From Steroidobacteraceae bacterium (GTDB lineage: Bacteria; Pseudomonadota; Gammaproteobacteria; Steroidobacterales; Steroidobacteraceae), in assembly GCA_013044085.1 (NCBI GenBank), contig JABEVI010000203.1, positions 1 through 11,818 of the forward strand: a stretch of DNA of 11,818 nt, in the 5' to 3' direction. The notes under the pieces were generated by a model that worked only from the letters and a program-made list of their open reading frames with translations, was not told the DNA's origin and did no database searches. Made by a program: the position numbers and the translations under genes. Shown piece by piece: positions 1 to 6,657 of this stretch; position 1 is the first letter of the stretch, and the number at the start of each line of letters is the position of its first letter.

Positions 1-75
1 CCGGTGTTCGTCATACCCACCGATGAGGATCTGATGATCGCCCGGCACACGGCGCGGCTGCTCGCCGCCATCTAA
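1..75 (+). CDS. ackA: Acetate kinase, C-terminal end (partial)
   Basis: Only the last 24 codons and a TAA stop are in the window; the gene begins to the left. The tail contains VIPTDEDLMIARHTARLL, which matches the characteristic C-terminus of acetate kinases (a V-I/V-P-T-[DN]-E-[DE]-L-x-I-A pattern followed by a short helix). Acetate kinase interconverts acetyl phosphate + ADP and acetate + ATP in the cytoplasm. The stop lies only 5 bp from the stop of the converging lipoprotein gene, and no hairpin-plus-T-run terminator is visible between them. The family call rests on a short but distinctive motif, so it is probable rather than certain. It has no evident link with the glucan locus. Confidence 0.75.
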   Translation, partial: PVFVIPTDEDLMIARHTARLLAAI

Positions 76-80
76 TGCGA

Positions 81-1013
81 TTACATCGTGAAGCCGACGT
101 AGCCCACCGCGATGCTGTCGAATTCGCCCATCTTGATGCCCGGATTCTTGTCGCCGGAGATCCAGATGTACAGCCGCGTCACACCCGTCGATTGCAGCGT
201 CGTCATGCTGCCCTTGAGACCGCCGATCACACTGAGCGATGGCCATCCGCTGCCCGTACAGGTGAATGAGTTGAGCGGAATCGCATAGTTCAAGGTGCCC
301 TGCGCCGAGGTGACGGAATTCGGTCCCACCGGCGCCGTCAGGGTCTGGTCGTAGGCGCACGTCGCGGTCGAGGCCGACCCGTCACCGGCGAGCGAGGTAT
401 CGTTGCTCAGCACGATCGTGAACACGTTGGCGTTCGAGTGGGTCGCATCGGGCGGCGCGAGTTGTCCCATCTGGATGAGCAAGGTGCCGGATTGACTGAT
501 GTCGAACGGCGTGACGGCCGTCTTCGTGGTCGAGTTCGTTCCGGGCGCGAGGATTGCCACGTCCATGTAATCCGAGGAGCTGGTCGCCGTCGCACCCGGA
601 ATGACCGTACAGGACGAGGTGCCGTCGCCGTTTGCCTGTCCTTGCACGCCGTACAATTGGGTCTTGTCCATGGTCGGCTGGTCGAAGGAATAGCAGCCGT
701 ATTGGAACAGGCCGCCAAATCCGGCGTACACGTCGCCGTTCTGGATCGAGTGCAGGTAGGCGCCATTGGTCGGTATGCTGGCCGGAGCGGCGTACGCCAC
801 GTAGTTCGATGCATACAGCAGATAGGGCGAATTCGTCACCGTCGTTCCGCCGCCACCGCTGCTGCCGCCGCCACCACCACCGCTCGGAGTAACCGGACTG
901 ACGGCGCCCGTCACGCCGCCACCGGTGCAGCCGGCGAGCGCCGCCATGGCCAGGCAGGCGGAGGCGAGCCACAACGCGCGTCGCGAATGCTTCGAGTTGA
1001 TGGAGGTCGTCAT
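81..1013 (-). CDS. Uncharacterised secreted lipoprotein, possible beta-glucan-binding component
   Basis: A 310-residue protein of unrecognised family. Residues 1-29 form a lipoprotein signal peptide: a basic n-region (KHSRR), a hydrophobic segment, and lipobox LAGC with Cys29 as the lipidation site. Thr at +2 argues for outer-membrane sorting. Residues about 31-58 are a flexible Gly/Ser-rich linker, a common arrangement for holding a binding domain away from the membrane. The remaining ~250 residues are rich in Ser, Thr, Gly and aromatics with alternating beta-like pattern, and contain Cys residues that could pair; no catalytic signature is evident. The end (RLYIWISGDKNPGIKMGEF) resembles an edge of a beta-sandwich. 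The ATG is preceded by GAGGA at a good distance. The upstream region carries a LacI-type palindrome shared with the glucanase operon, so co-regulation with GH17/GH81 is likely. A glucan-binding role is inference from context; a lipid-anchored structural or sensor protein is equally possible. Confidence 0.85.
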   Translation of the reverse strand: MTTSINSKHSRRALWLASACLAMAALAGCTGGGVTGAVSPVTPSGGGGGGSSGGGGTTVTNSPYLLYASNYVAYAAPASIPTNGAYLHSIQNGDVYAGFGGLFQYGCYSFDQPTMDKTQLYGVQGQANGDGTSSCTVIPGATATSSSDYMDVAILAPGTNSTTKTAVTPFDISQSGTLLIQMGQLAPPDATHSNANVFTIVLSNDTSLAGDGSASTATCAYDQTLTAPVGPNSVTSAQGTLNYAIPLNSFTCTGSGWPSLSVIGGLKGSMTTLQSTGVTRLYIWISGDKNPGIKMGEFDSIAVGYVGFTM

Positions 1014-1109
1014 CGTAGGTTCCTCGATAATGCCGATAGTCTTTGCTGATCAGCCGGCGCAGCGCGTTTGGTCCGCGTTTTGGCGCCGGCATCTCCCCGT
1101 TATCGATCC

Positions 1110-1138
1110 GTTATAGAATCGTGAAGCGAAAGCGCGAA
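1110..1138 (-). promoter_or_regulatory. Candidate sigma70-type promoter for the lipoprotein gene
   Basis: On the minus strand a TATAAC -10 hexamer (plus coordinates 1110-1115) is visible. The -35 position, 17 bp upstream (1133-1138), reads TTCGCG, a poor match. Transcription would start near 1103, giving a leader of about 90 nt before the ATG at 1013. The weak -35 lies directly against the palindrome at 1138-1151, so its use may depend on the protein bound there. Confidence 0.35.
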
Positions 1139-1151
1139 GAAAGCGCTTTCA
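1138..1151. promoter_or_regulatory. LacI/CcpA-type operator upstream of the lipoprotein gene
   Basis: AGAAAGCGCTTTCA contains a perfect 12-bp palindrome GAAAGCGCTTTC (1139-1150). It fits the cre/LacI-family consensus TGWAANCGNTNWCA except for the first base. The same box (12 of 14 bases) recurs at 3435-3448 before the GH17 gene. An extra half-site GAAAGCGC lies at 1128-1135, exactly 11 bp upstream of the GAAAGCGC at 1139-1146, and a 9-bp inverted repeat AATCGTGAA/TTCACGATT (1117-1125, 1148-1156) encloses the area. The neighbouring LacI regulator is the obvious candidate ligand. Confidence 0.6.
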
Positions 1152-1287
1152 CGATTTTATTTAGCGCTGAGCCCTCGCCCATTGTCAAGAGAGGCCGCGC
1201 TCGGCTCGGGTTGGTGCGGCGCGGCACCCCGGATGGGTGTCAATTATTTTCGTCCTGTGGAGGTCGGTTGAGCGGGGGGATTGCGAC

Positions 1288-2229
1288 ATGACGGTCCGCA
1301 GCGCGCCGCCTCGGGCGACGGGCATGAGGTTTACGCTGATGGTGTTGGCCGGCTGGGCCGGCTTTGCCGGCGGATTTAGTGCCGCGAGCGCCGCGGTCGA
1401 CGTGCCGCCGCGACCGGTCGTGCCGCTGCGCGAGACCTTGCGGATACCGGTTCGCAACAGCCGCGAGCGTGAACCGCACTTCCGACAGATGATCGACGTC
1501 GAGGTGGTGCGCGAGCCGGCGCACGGCCGCCGCCCGTTCCTCGTCTTGCTACACGGCCGGGCCGCCACCGCGGCGGGCCGTGCGCGCCTGGAACTGCCGA
1601 TTTACCCGGCCAATTCCCGGTATCTCGCCGAGCAAGGCTTCGTCGTGCTGACGCCGCTGCGGGTCGGCTACGGCCTGTCGGGCGGTCCGGACGTGGAGTA
1701 CACGGGCGGCTGCGTCTCGGAGCACTTTGCCCGTGGCGTGGCGCCGGCGGTCGATGAGGTGCGCGAACTCATTGCCTCCGCGGCACGCCTGCCGTACGTC
1801 GATGGGTCGCGCGGCATCCTGGTCGGCGAGTCCTTCGGCGGCTTGATTGCGATCGCCGCGGTGGCCGCCCATGTGCCGGGCGTGATCGCCGCCGTCAACG
1901 TCGCCGGCGGCGACGGCGGCGATTCGCTGCATCGTCCGGATCATCCCTGTCGCCCGGATCGGTTGCAGCGGACGTTCGCTGCCTATGGTGCCAAGAGCCG
2001 ACTGCCGACTTTGTGGCTCTACAGCGCCAACGATCGGCTCTGGGGACCGCGCTATCCGCGAGAGTGGTTCTCCGCGTTTCGCGCCGCCGGCGGTGTCGGC
2101 CGGTTCGTCATGCTGCCGCCGGACAAGAACAACGGCCATTTCATCTTCGACCGCAACGCCAAGGCCTGGCATCCGGCGTTCAACCGCTTCGTCGCGTCGA
2201 CCGGCATTCTGGCCGGCCGCTCGCGCTGA
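1288..2229 (+). CDS. Secreted alpha/beta hydrolase (serine hydrolase, dienelactone-hydrolase-like)
   Basis: A 313-residue alpha/beta-hydrolase-fold enzyme. Residues 1-36 look like a cleavable signal peptide (basic start, hydrophobic run, SAASAA then VDV), so it should act in the periplasm or outside. The mature part shows an oxyanion-region LLHG at about 87-90, the nucleophile elbow GESFGG with Ser182, an acid candidate Asp249 in YSANDRLW, and a C-terminal His284 in NNGHF: a complete Ser-Asp-His triad in the right order. The ATG at 1288 is preferred because GGGGGGA lies 7 bp upstream. An in-frame GTG at 1237 has no Shine-Dalgarno sequence, and an ATG at 1324 would give a shorter signal peptide. 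The substrate is unknown. It could be an esterase or a deacylase for decorated polysaccharide; its neighbours make a role in glucan or plant/fungal wall breakdown plausible but unproven. It converges on the LacI gene with a 9-bp gap. Confidence 0.85.
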   Translation: MTVRSAPPRATGMRFTLMVLAGWAGFAGGFSAASAAVDVPPRPVVPLRETLRIPVRNSREREPHFRQMIDVEVVREPAHGRRPFLVLLHGRAATAAGRARLELPIYPANSRYLAEQGFVVLTPLRVGYGLSGGPDVEYTGGCVSEHFARGVAPAVDEVRELIASAARLPYVDGSRGILVGESFGGLIAIAAVAAHVPGVIAAVNVAGGDGGDSLHRPDHPCRPDRLQRTFAAYGAKSRLPTLWLYSANDRLWGPRYPREWFSAFRAAGGVGRFVMLPPDKNNGHFIFDRNAKAWHPAFNRFVASTGILAGRSR

Positions 2230-2238
2230 AGGTCTTCG

Positions 2239-3297
2239 TCAGGGGTGCAGCGGCCGCGTCGATTCGCGTATGGCGAGGGTGGCGGCGGAGAGCCTGATCA
2301 GCGGCGCACGCCCCTCGATCAGATCGACCATCGCGAGCGCGGCGCACTGGCCGATCTCATCGATCGAGCGATGCACGCTGGTCAGCGGAGGGATCGTGAA
2401 CGCCGATCCCGGCAGATCGTCGAAGCCGATCAGTGAGACGTCCCGCGGTACGCCCAGGCCATGGCGGTGCAGGGCGAGCATGGCGCCGTAGGCGCTTTGG
2501 TCATTGGCGGCGAACACGGCCGTGAACTTGGTGCCGGCCTCGATCAAGCGTGTCATCGCCGCGTAGCCGCCCCCATCGTAGTAGTCGCCGGCGACCACCA
2601 ATTTCGCGTTGAAGGGCAGCTTGCGGCCCGCCAGGGCCGACTTATAGCCGTTGTAGCGCTGCAGTGCGTCCGGATGATCGTGCGGCCCGGCGATGAAGGC
2701 GATCTGGCGGTGGCCCTGGTCGAGCAGGTACTCGGTGGCCAGGCGTGCGCTTTGCGTGCTGTCGTAATCCAGGCTGACGATGCGCGGGGCATCGACGCGC
2801 CGGCCGGTGAGGATCAACGGCACCTGTCGGGACAGCTCGACCAGTTCCCGTTCCGGCAGGCAGCTGGTCAGCAGAATGATCCCCTCGACGCGGCGGTTGA
2901 GCAGATGCTCGACGCAGCGTCGCTCGTCTTCGTCGCGCCAGTGGCCGCTCATGAAGAAGGGCGAGTAGTTGGCACGCAGCAATCCGGTCTCGATCGAGGC
3001 GAGAGCCTCGGCGTAAAAAGGGCTTTCGAGCGACTGCGTGAGCACACCCACGGTCATCGATTTGCCACGTGCCAAGGATTGCGCCACCGGGTTCGGTTGA
3101 AAGCGCAGCTTGGCGATCGCCGCCTGCACCGCACGCGCCTTGCCGTCGCGTACTCGCGCCGTGCCGTTCAAAATGCGCGATACCGTGCTCGAGCTGACGC
3201 CGGCCTCGCGGGCCACCATTTCCAGGGTGACGACCGGCGCCGCGTCGGTCGGCCCGTCGGCGGGCAGCTTCGTCATCCGACGCTTTCGAGGCTTCAA
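2239..3297 (-). CDS. LacI-family transcriptional regulator of the glucan locus
   Basis: A 352-residue LacI/GalR-type regulator. An N-terminal helix-turn-helix starts near residue 23 (VTLEMVAREAGVSSSTVSRIL), followed by the hinge helix (FQPNPVAQSLARG, about 66-78) and a periplasmic-binding-protein-like sensor domain. That domain shows family landmarks such as GVLTQSLESPFYAE, RRVEGIILL, DQGHRQIAFIAGP, FAANDQSAYGAM, VPRDVSLIGFDD and PPLTSVH. The start is taken as TTG at 3295-3297, because AGGAG lies 6 bp upstream and a TATATT -10 element sits about 33 bp upstream. The next in-frame ATG (3276) lacks a good ribosome binding site, and the ATG at 3414 lies upstream of that promoter. The protein probably binds the AAGCGCTT palindromes at 1138-1151 and 3435-3448 and releases or changes state on binding a glucan oligosaccharide. 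The effector is not known. Confidence 0.93.
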   Translation of the reverse strand: MKPRKRRMTKLPADGPTDAAPVVTLEMVAREAGVSSSTVSRILNGTARVRDGKARAVQAAIAKLRFQPNPVAQSLARGKSMTVGVLTQSLESPFYAEALASIETGLLRANYSPFFMSGHWRDEDERRCVEHLLNRRVEGIILLTSCLPERELVELSRQVPLILTGRRVDAPRIVSLDYDSTQSARLATEYLLDQGHRQIAFIAGPHDHPDALQRYNGYKSALAGRKLPFNAKLVVAGDYYDGGGYAAMTRLIEAGTKFTAVFAANDQSAYGAMLALHRHGLGVPRDVSLIGFDDLPGSAFTIPPLTSVHRSIDEIGQCAALAMVDLIEGRAPLIRLSAATLAIRESTRPLHP

Positions 3298-3303
3298 GCG
3301 CGT

Positions 3304-3308
3304 CTCCT
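3304..3308 (-). promoter_or_regulatory. Shine-Dalgarno AGGAG that selects a TTG start for the LacI gene
   Basis: CTCCT on the plus strand reads AGGAG on the minus strand, 6 nt before TTG at 3297. No comparable sequence precedes the in-frame ATG seven codons later, so TTG is the likelier initiator. Confidence 0.6.
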
Positions 3309-3316
3309 GTGTGGGC

Positions 3317-3335
3317 GCAACCGCGTTGCAATATA
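3317..3335 (-). promoter_or_regulatory. Candidate LacI-gene promoter -10 and overlapping palindrome (possible autoregulation)
   Basis: Minus-strand TATATT (3330-3335) is a good -10 hexamer; no convincing -35 is seen. The predicted start near 3323 falls in the middle of the 13-bp palindrome GCAACCGCGTTGC (3317-3329). An 8-bp direct repeat CCGCGTTG occurs at 3321-3328 and 3336-3343, flanking the -10. Such a site could allow the regulator, or another protein, to control this gene. The box differs from the AAGCGCTT operators, so its ligand is uncertain. Confidence 0.35.
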
Positions 3336-3403
3336 CCGCGTTGTGCCGTCGGCGGACGAGCCGCGGGCCCCCCGCTCGCCGGCTTCGTTCATGGAGACGG
3401 CGA

Positions 3404-3431
3404 TTGACAAGCATGTCGCTGATTGGATAAC
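3404..3431 (+). promoter_or_regulatory. Sigma70-type promoter of the GH17-porin-GH81 operon
   Basis: A perfect -35 TTGACA (3404-3409) is separated by 16 bp from GATAAC (3426-3431, four of six to TATAAT). Transcription would start near 3438, inside the palindrome at 3435-3448, leaving a leader of about 89 nt before the ATG at 3527. This is the best promoter in the window. Confidence 0.6.
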
Positions 3432-3434
3432 GTC

Positions 3435-3448
3435 TGCAAGCGCTTTCA
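3435..3448. promoter_or_regulatory. LacI/CcpA-type operator at the start of the glucanase operon
   Basis: TGCAAGCGCTTTCA is a 14-bp palindrome with a single mismatched pair, centred on the AAGCGCTT core and fitting the consensus TGWAANCGNTNWCA at most positions. It begins 3 bp after the -10 hexamer and covers the predicted transcription start, the classic place for repression. It shares 12 of 14 bases with the site at 1138-1151. The LacI gene next door is the likely binder. Confidence 0.65.
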
Positions 3449-3526
3449 AAATTACAGTCCGCCGGCGAGCCATCGCGGCGGGATAGATTGAGTTCACGGC
3501 ATTCAATTCCTCAGGGCAAACACGTC

Positions 3527-5209
3527 ATGCAAATCGACCGTACGCTGTCGCCGACGCAATATCAGCCGGGATCTAACCGCCTGCGCACGCCGCAGACGGT
3601 GGCTCGACGGTGGCTGGCCGCGGCGGCATGTCTGATGCTCACCGCCTGCGGTCATACCCAGAATTGGTCGCAGGCTCCGGCATTCGTGACGATCGGTGGC
3701 ACCGTCACCGGCCTGACCGGCCTGGCCGGCACGCTCGTGCTGTCGGATAACGGTGTCGATCCGCTCTCGGTCAGTTACGACGGCGCCTTCACCTTCGCCT
3801 TGTCGATCGCGAGCGGCAGCGCCTACAACGTGACGATCAAGGCCCAGCCCGTCGGCCAGACCTGCACACTCTCGAATGCCTCGGGGACGACCACCTCGGA
3901 CGTGACCAACATCGGCATCAGTTGCGCCAACACGCCGACGATCGGCGGCACGGTCTCCGGTCTGCTCGGTACGCTCGTGCTGAGGGATAACGGCGCCGAT
4001 GACCTCACGGTGAATGCGAACGGTCCCTTCACCTTCGCCACACCGGTCGCCTCCGGCGGCGCTTACGCCGTCACGGTTTTCACCCAGCCGGCCGGCCAGA
4101 CCTGCACGGTGAGCAACGGCAGCGGCACGGCGACGGCCGCCGTGACGACCGTGGTCGTCGCCTGCCAGACGTTCACCATTCGGCCGCTGCCGAGCATCTA
4201 CTCGACCGCCAAGGCGGTCGACTACAGCCCCTACCGCGCCGGCGGACCGAACGCGGGTGAAGTGCCGAGCAACGCCGACATCATCCAGGACCTGCAGTTG
4301 ATGCAGAAGGCGGGCTTCACCCTGATCAGGCTGTTCGGCGCCGACGCGGTCGCGGAGAACATTCTGAACCTCGCGAACACCAATACGCCGAGCTTGAAAT
4401 TCCAGGTCGGCATCTACCTCGAGGGCGCCCCGGCTTCGTGTGTCGATTCGGTCAACGACACCCAGATCGCGACCGGCATCCGGCTTGCGAACACCTATCC
4501 GAACGTCGTGACGGTGAGTGTCGGCAACGAGACCTCGTTCGCGGGGAACCTGCCGATCAACTGCCTCGTCAGCTACATTCAGACGGTTCGCAACCAGGTT
4601 GCCCAACCGGTGACCGCGGACGATGATTACACCTTCTATGCGGGCTACGACGCGAACAAGAATTACGCGCCGGACACCGTGCTGCAGACGATCGATTTCG
4701 CCTCGATCCATATCTACCCGTTCTCCAATACGGGGCTGTGGGACTGGCAACAATTGTCGGTCCCGGCGGGTCCTGCGCGTGCGACCGCGATGATGAATGC
4801 GGCGCTTGCGGAGTTGAAGACCGCCTACGCCGCAGTCGCCTCCTACTCGTACAAGAACGCGGCCGGGGTCACGACCACGATCGGCGCCTCCATGCCGATC
4901 ACGATCGGCGAAACCGGCTGGAAGGCGGTGCCGACCAATCCGGGCGCGCCGATCGAACAGGTCACGAATCCCGCGATCGCGAACCCCGTCAACGCCAAGA
5001 TGTACTACGACCTGCTCGGCACCTGGACGGGCGCCGGCGCGCCGGTGAGCATTTTCTACTTCGAGGCTTTCGATGAAGCCTGGAAGGGTACGGACGACGG
5101 CTGGGGTCTTTGGGACAAGACCCGTACGGCACGCTACGCGCTGTGCGGCACGGCCGTAGGCACCGCCTGCACGAGCCCCCTCTATGCCGGCGCCGGCTAC
5201 TTCCATTGA
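3527..5209 (+). CDS. GH17 beta-1,3-glucanase lipoprotein with two N-terminal repeat domains
   Basis: A 560-residue lipid-anchored glycoside hydrolase. The hydrophobic segment ends in lipobox LTAC with Cys41. Two similar ~80-residue beta-rich repeats follow (about 54-135 and 137-214), each with IGGTV, GTLVL.DNG, FTFA, QP.GQTCT and a closing Cys. The catalytic GH17 barrel fills the rest: IRLFGAD near 267-273, the acid/base Glu335 in VSVGNE, and the nucleophile Glu462 in ITIGETGWKA. These are followed by the conserved FYFEAFDEAWKG and GWGLWDK strands. GH17 retaining enzymes hydrolyse or transglycosylate beta-1,3-glucans; which activity applies cannot be read here. It heads the operon, 53 bp before the porin gene. 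The start is uncertain: ATG 3527 has only AGGG 10 bp upstream, TTG 3488 would lengthen the n-region, and GTG 3599 would give a shorter, more typical lipoprotein signal. Confidence 0.92.
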   Translation: MQIDRTLSPTQYQPGSNRLRTPQTVARRWLAAAACLMLTACGHTQNWSQAPAFVTIGGTVTGLTGLAGTLVLSDNGVDPLSVSYDGAFTFALSIASGSAYNVTIKAQPVGQTCTLSNASGTTTSDVTNIGISCANTPTIGGTVSGLLGTLVLRDNGADDLTVNANGPFTFATPVASGGAYAVTVFTQPAGQTCTVSNGSGTATAAVTTVVVACQTFTIRPLPSIYSTAKAVDYSPYRAGGPNAGEVPSNADIIQDLQLMQKAGFTLIRLFGADAVAENILNLANTNTPSLKFQVGIYLEGAPASCVDSVNDTQIATGIRLANTYPNVVTVSVGNETSFAGNLPINCLVSYIQTVRNQVAQPVTADDDYTFYAGYDANKNYAPDTVLQTIDFASIHIYPFSNTGLWDWQQLSVPAGPARATAMMNAALAELKTAYAAVASYSYKNAAGVTTTIGASMPITIGETGWKAVPTNPGAPIEQVTNPAIANPVNAKMYYDLLGTWTGAGAPVSIFYFEAFDEAWKGTDDGWGLWDKTRTARYALCGTAVGTACTSPLYAGAGYFH

Positions 5210-5251
5210 AGCCGTGCGTCGAGCCGTCCAATAGACCGAAGATGCGCCTCC

Positions 5252-5256
5252 GGGAG
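5252..5256 (+). promoter_or_regulatory. Shine-Dalgarno GGGAG that selects a GTG start for the porin gene
   Basis: GGGAG lies 6 nt before GTG at 5263. The nearby in-frame ATGs at 5242 and 5275 have no comparable ribosome binding site. Starting at GTG gives a compact signal peptide beginning MKIRM. Confidence 0.55.
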
Positions 5257-5262
5257 ACCGCC

Positions 5263-6654
5263 GTGAAAATTAGAATGTCGAGTCCACGCCTCGTACTCGC
5301 GGCCGCGTTGTTCGCGGCCCCCGCGCTTGCCGCGCAATTCGGTCCCCTGGAGATCTCGGGATTCCTCAAGGACGAATACTCGCTTTGCGACAACTGCTCG
5401 CGAGGCGTCGTGAATCCGACGCCCTACGATCCGCGCGGCGTGCTGACTCCCACGAGCCCGAATCCGCCGGTCAATCAGGGCGGGCAATCGTACGACACCT
5501 CGAGCAACCTCGGCCTGGCGATGTTGACGATCGGCCTGAAGCATGAATTCGACGACGCGTTCAAGATCTCGGCGAAGGCGAGCGCGCGCGTGCGCAATGG
5601 CGCGGCCGACATCTACAACCAATATTTGATCGACGGCTACGTCGGTCTGTCGCATCCGGTTTACGGTGCGCTGAAGGTGGGTGTGTTGTCATCGCGTTCC
5701 TGGACACGCGCGGACTCCTTCGCCTATCCGCTCGGCCTGTCGACCGCATGGGCGGAATCAGGCGCCGGATACGGTGTCTTCAAGCAGGCCATCCGCTATA
5801 CGTCGCCGCAGTTCGACTTTCCGGTCGGCAAGTTGACGCTCGAAGCGACCTATGCGACCGCCAACCGGCAGTACCCGATCAACTACAACACCCTGACCAA
5901 GACGATCAACACCACCAATTACCAGTACTTCTACCTGCCGCCGACGCCGCAGCTCGTGGAACTGTTCGCGCAGTTCTCCAACCAGAAGAATCTGATCGAG
6001 TTGATCTATCAGCAGAGCTGGGGCGGCTTGCAGAGTTCCTTCACGAAGGGTGCGTTCACCGGTGCCGAGGGCAGCCCGAACACCAGCGCCACGGGCGCGC
6101 CGGGCTACCAGGATCCGACCGAGGACGTGACCATCATCGAGGGCAATTACTGGGCGAGTCCGCAGTGGCGCTTCACCTACGGTCTGAAGCGCAACGAGTG
6201 GTCCGGTCAGCAGCAGCAATGCGACTATGGCTCGGCGATCACGCCGACGGGCGCGAATTTCACTGGGTGTTTCTGGGATCAGGCAGGGTTCAACTACGCG
6301 AGCGACGGGTTGCGTCACCACGCGATCGAATACGATGCCATGGCCGGGGTCGCCTACACGCTCAGGTTGTGGACCTTCACGTTCGGTGGCGTGCGCATGA
6401 ACAAAGCTTATACCAGCACGCCGACCGAATGGGGCCAGAGCAACACGGCGACGTTCCTGAACCTCGGCGTGTATCGCAAGATGCCGGAGATCTACAAGAA
6501 TCTCGAGATCTACGGCGGCCTCGGACGCATCATGTTCGGGCGCCAGGGTCCCGCGCCTCTTAGCATGCCGAACAATACGGCCGATGGCGGCGTCGATCCT
6601 CGCACCAGCCAGGCCGGGGATACGATCACGATCGGCGCCAATCTGATCTTCTGA
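5263..6654 (+). CDS. Outer-membrane porin-like beta-barrel protein (putative oligosaccharide channel)
   Basis: A 463-residue protein with a clear type I signal peptide (MKIRM, a hydrophobic run, ALAA cut near residue 24). The mature sequence is composed of alternating amphipathic strands with many Tyr, Trp and Phe (for example YGALKVGVLSSRSW, WRFTYGLKRNEW, LWTFTFGGVRMN). It ends in TIGANLIF, the terminal Phe being the usual BAM insertion signal of outer-membrane barrels. Two Cys pairs, C42/C45 (CDNC) and C320/C336, are unusual for classical porins and may form disulfides in loops. Membership of the Gram-negative porin superfamily is inferred from pattern; I do not recognise a named family. 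Placement between two beta-1,3-glucanases, only 16 bp before GH81, suggests it admits glucan oligosaccharides into the periplasm in place of a TonB-dependent receptor. The GTG start gives the best ribosome binding site. Confidence 0.82.
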   Translation: MKIRMSSPRLVLAAALFAAPALAAQFGPLEISGFLKDEYSLCDNCSRGVVNPTPYDPRGVLTPTSPNPPVNQGGQSYDTSSNLGLAMLTIGLKHEFDDAFKISAKASARVRNGAADIYNQYLIDGYVGLSHPVYGALKVGVLSSRSWTRADSFAYPLGLSTAWAESGAGYGVFKQAIRYTSPQFDFPVGKLTLEATYATANRQYPINYNTLTKTINTTNYQYFYLPPTPQLVELFAQFSNQKNLIELIYQQSWGGLQSSFTKGAFTGAEGSPNTSATGAPGYQDPTEDVTIIEGNYWASPQWRFTYGLKRNEWSGQQQQCDYGSAITPTGANFTGCFWDQAGFNYASDGLRHHAIEYDAMAGVAYTLRLWTFTFGGVRMNKAYTSTPTEWGQSNTATFLNLGVYRKMPEIYKNLEIYGGLGRIMFGRQGPAPLSMPNNTADGGVDPRTSQAGDTITIGANLIF

Positions 6655-6657
6655 CCC

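Noticed and set aside
835..900. GCC/ACC-rich low-complexity run as a possible DNA repeat element
   Set aside because: It encodes the Gly/Ser linker of the lipoprotein on the minus strand, which explains the repetition.
2461..3486. 341-codon plus-strand frame opposite the LacI gene
   Set aside because: It lies opposite a well-defined LacI protein, runs through the promoter region, and shows no family motif or start signal.
3503..5206. 567-codon open frame antisense to the GH17 gene
   Set aside because: It is a codon-bias shadow of the GH17 gene; the translation is Arg-rich, low-complexity and without motifs.
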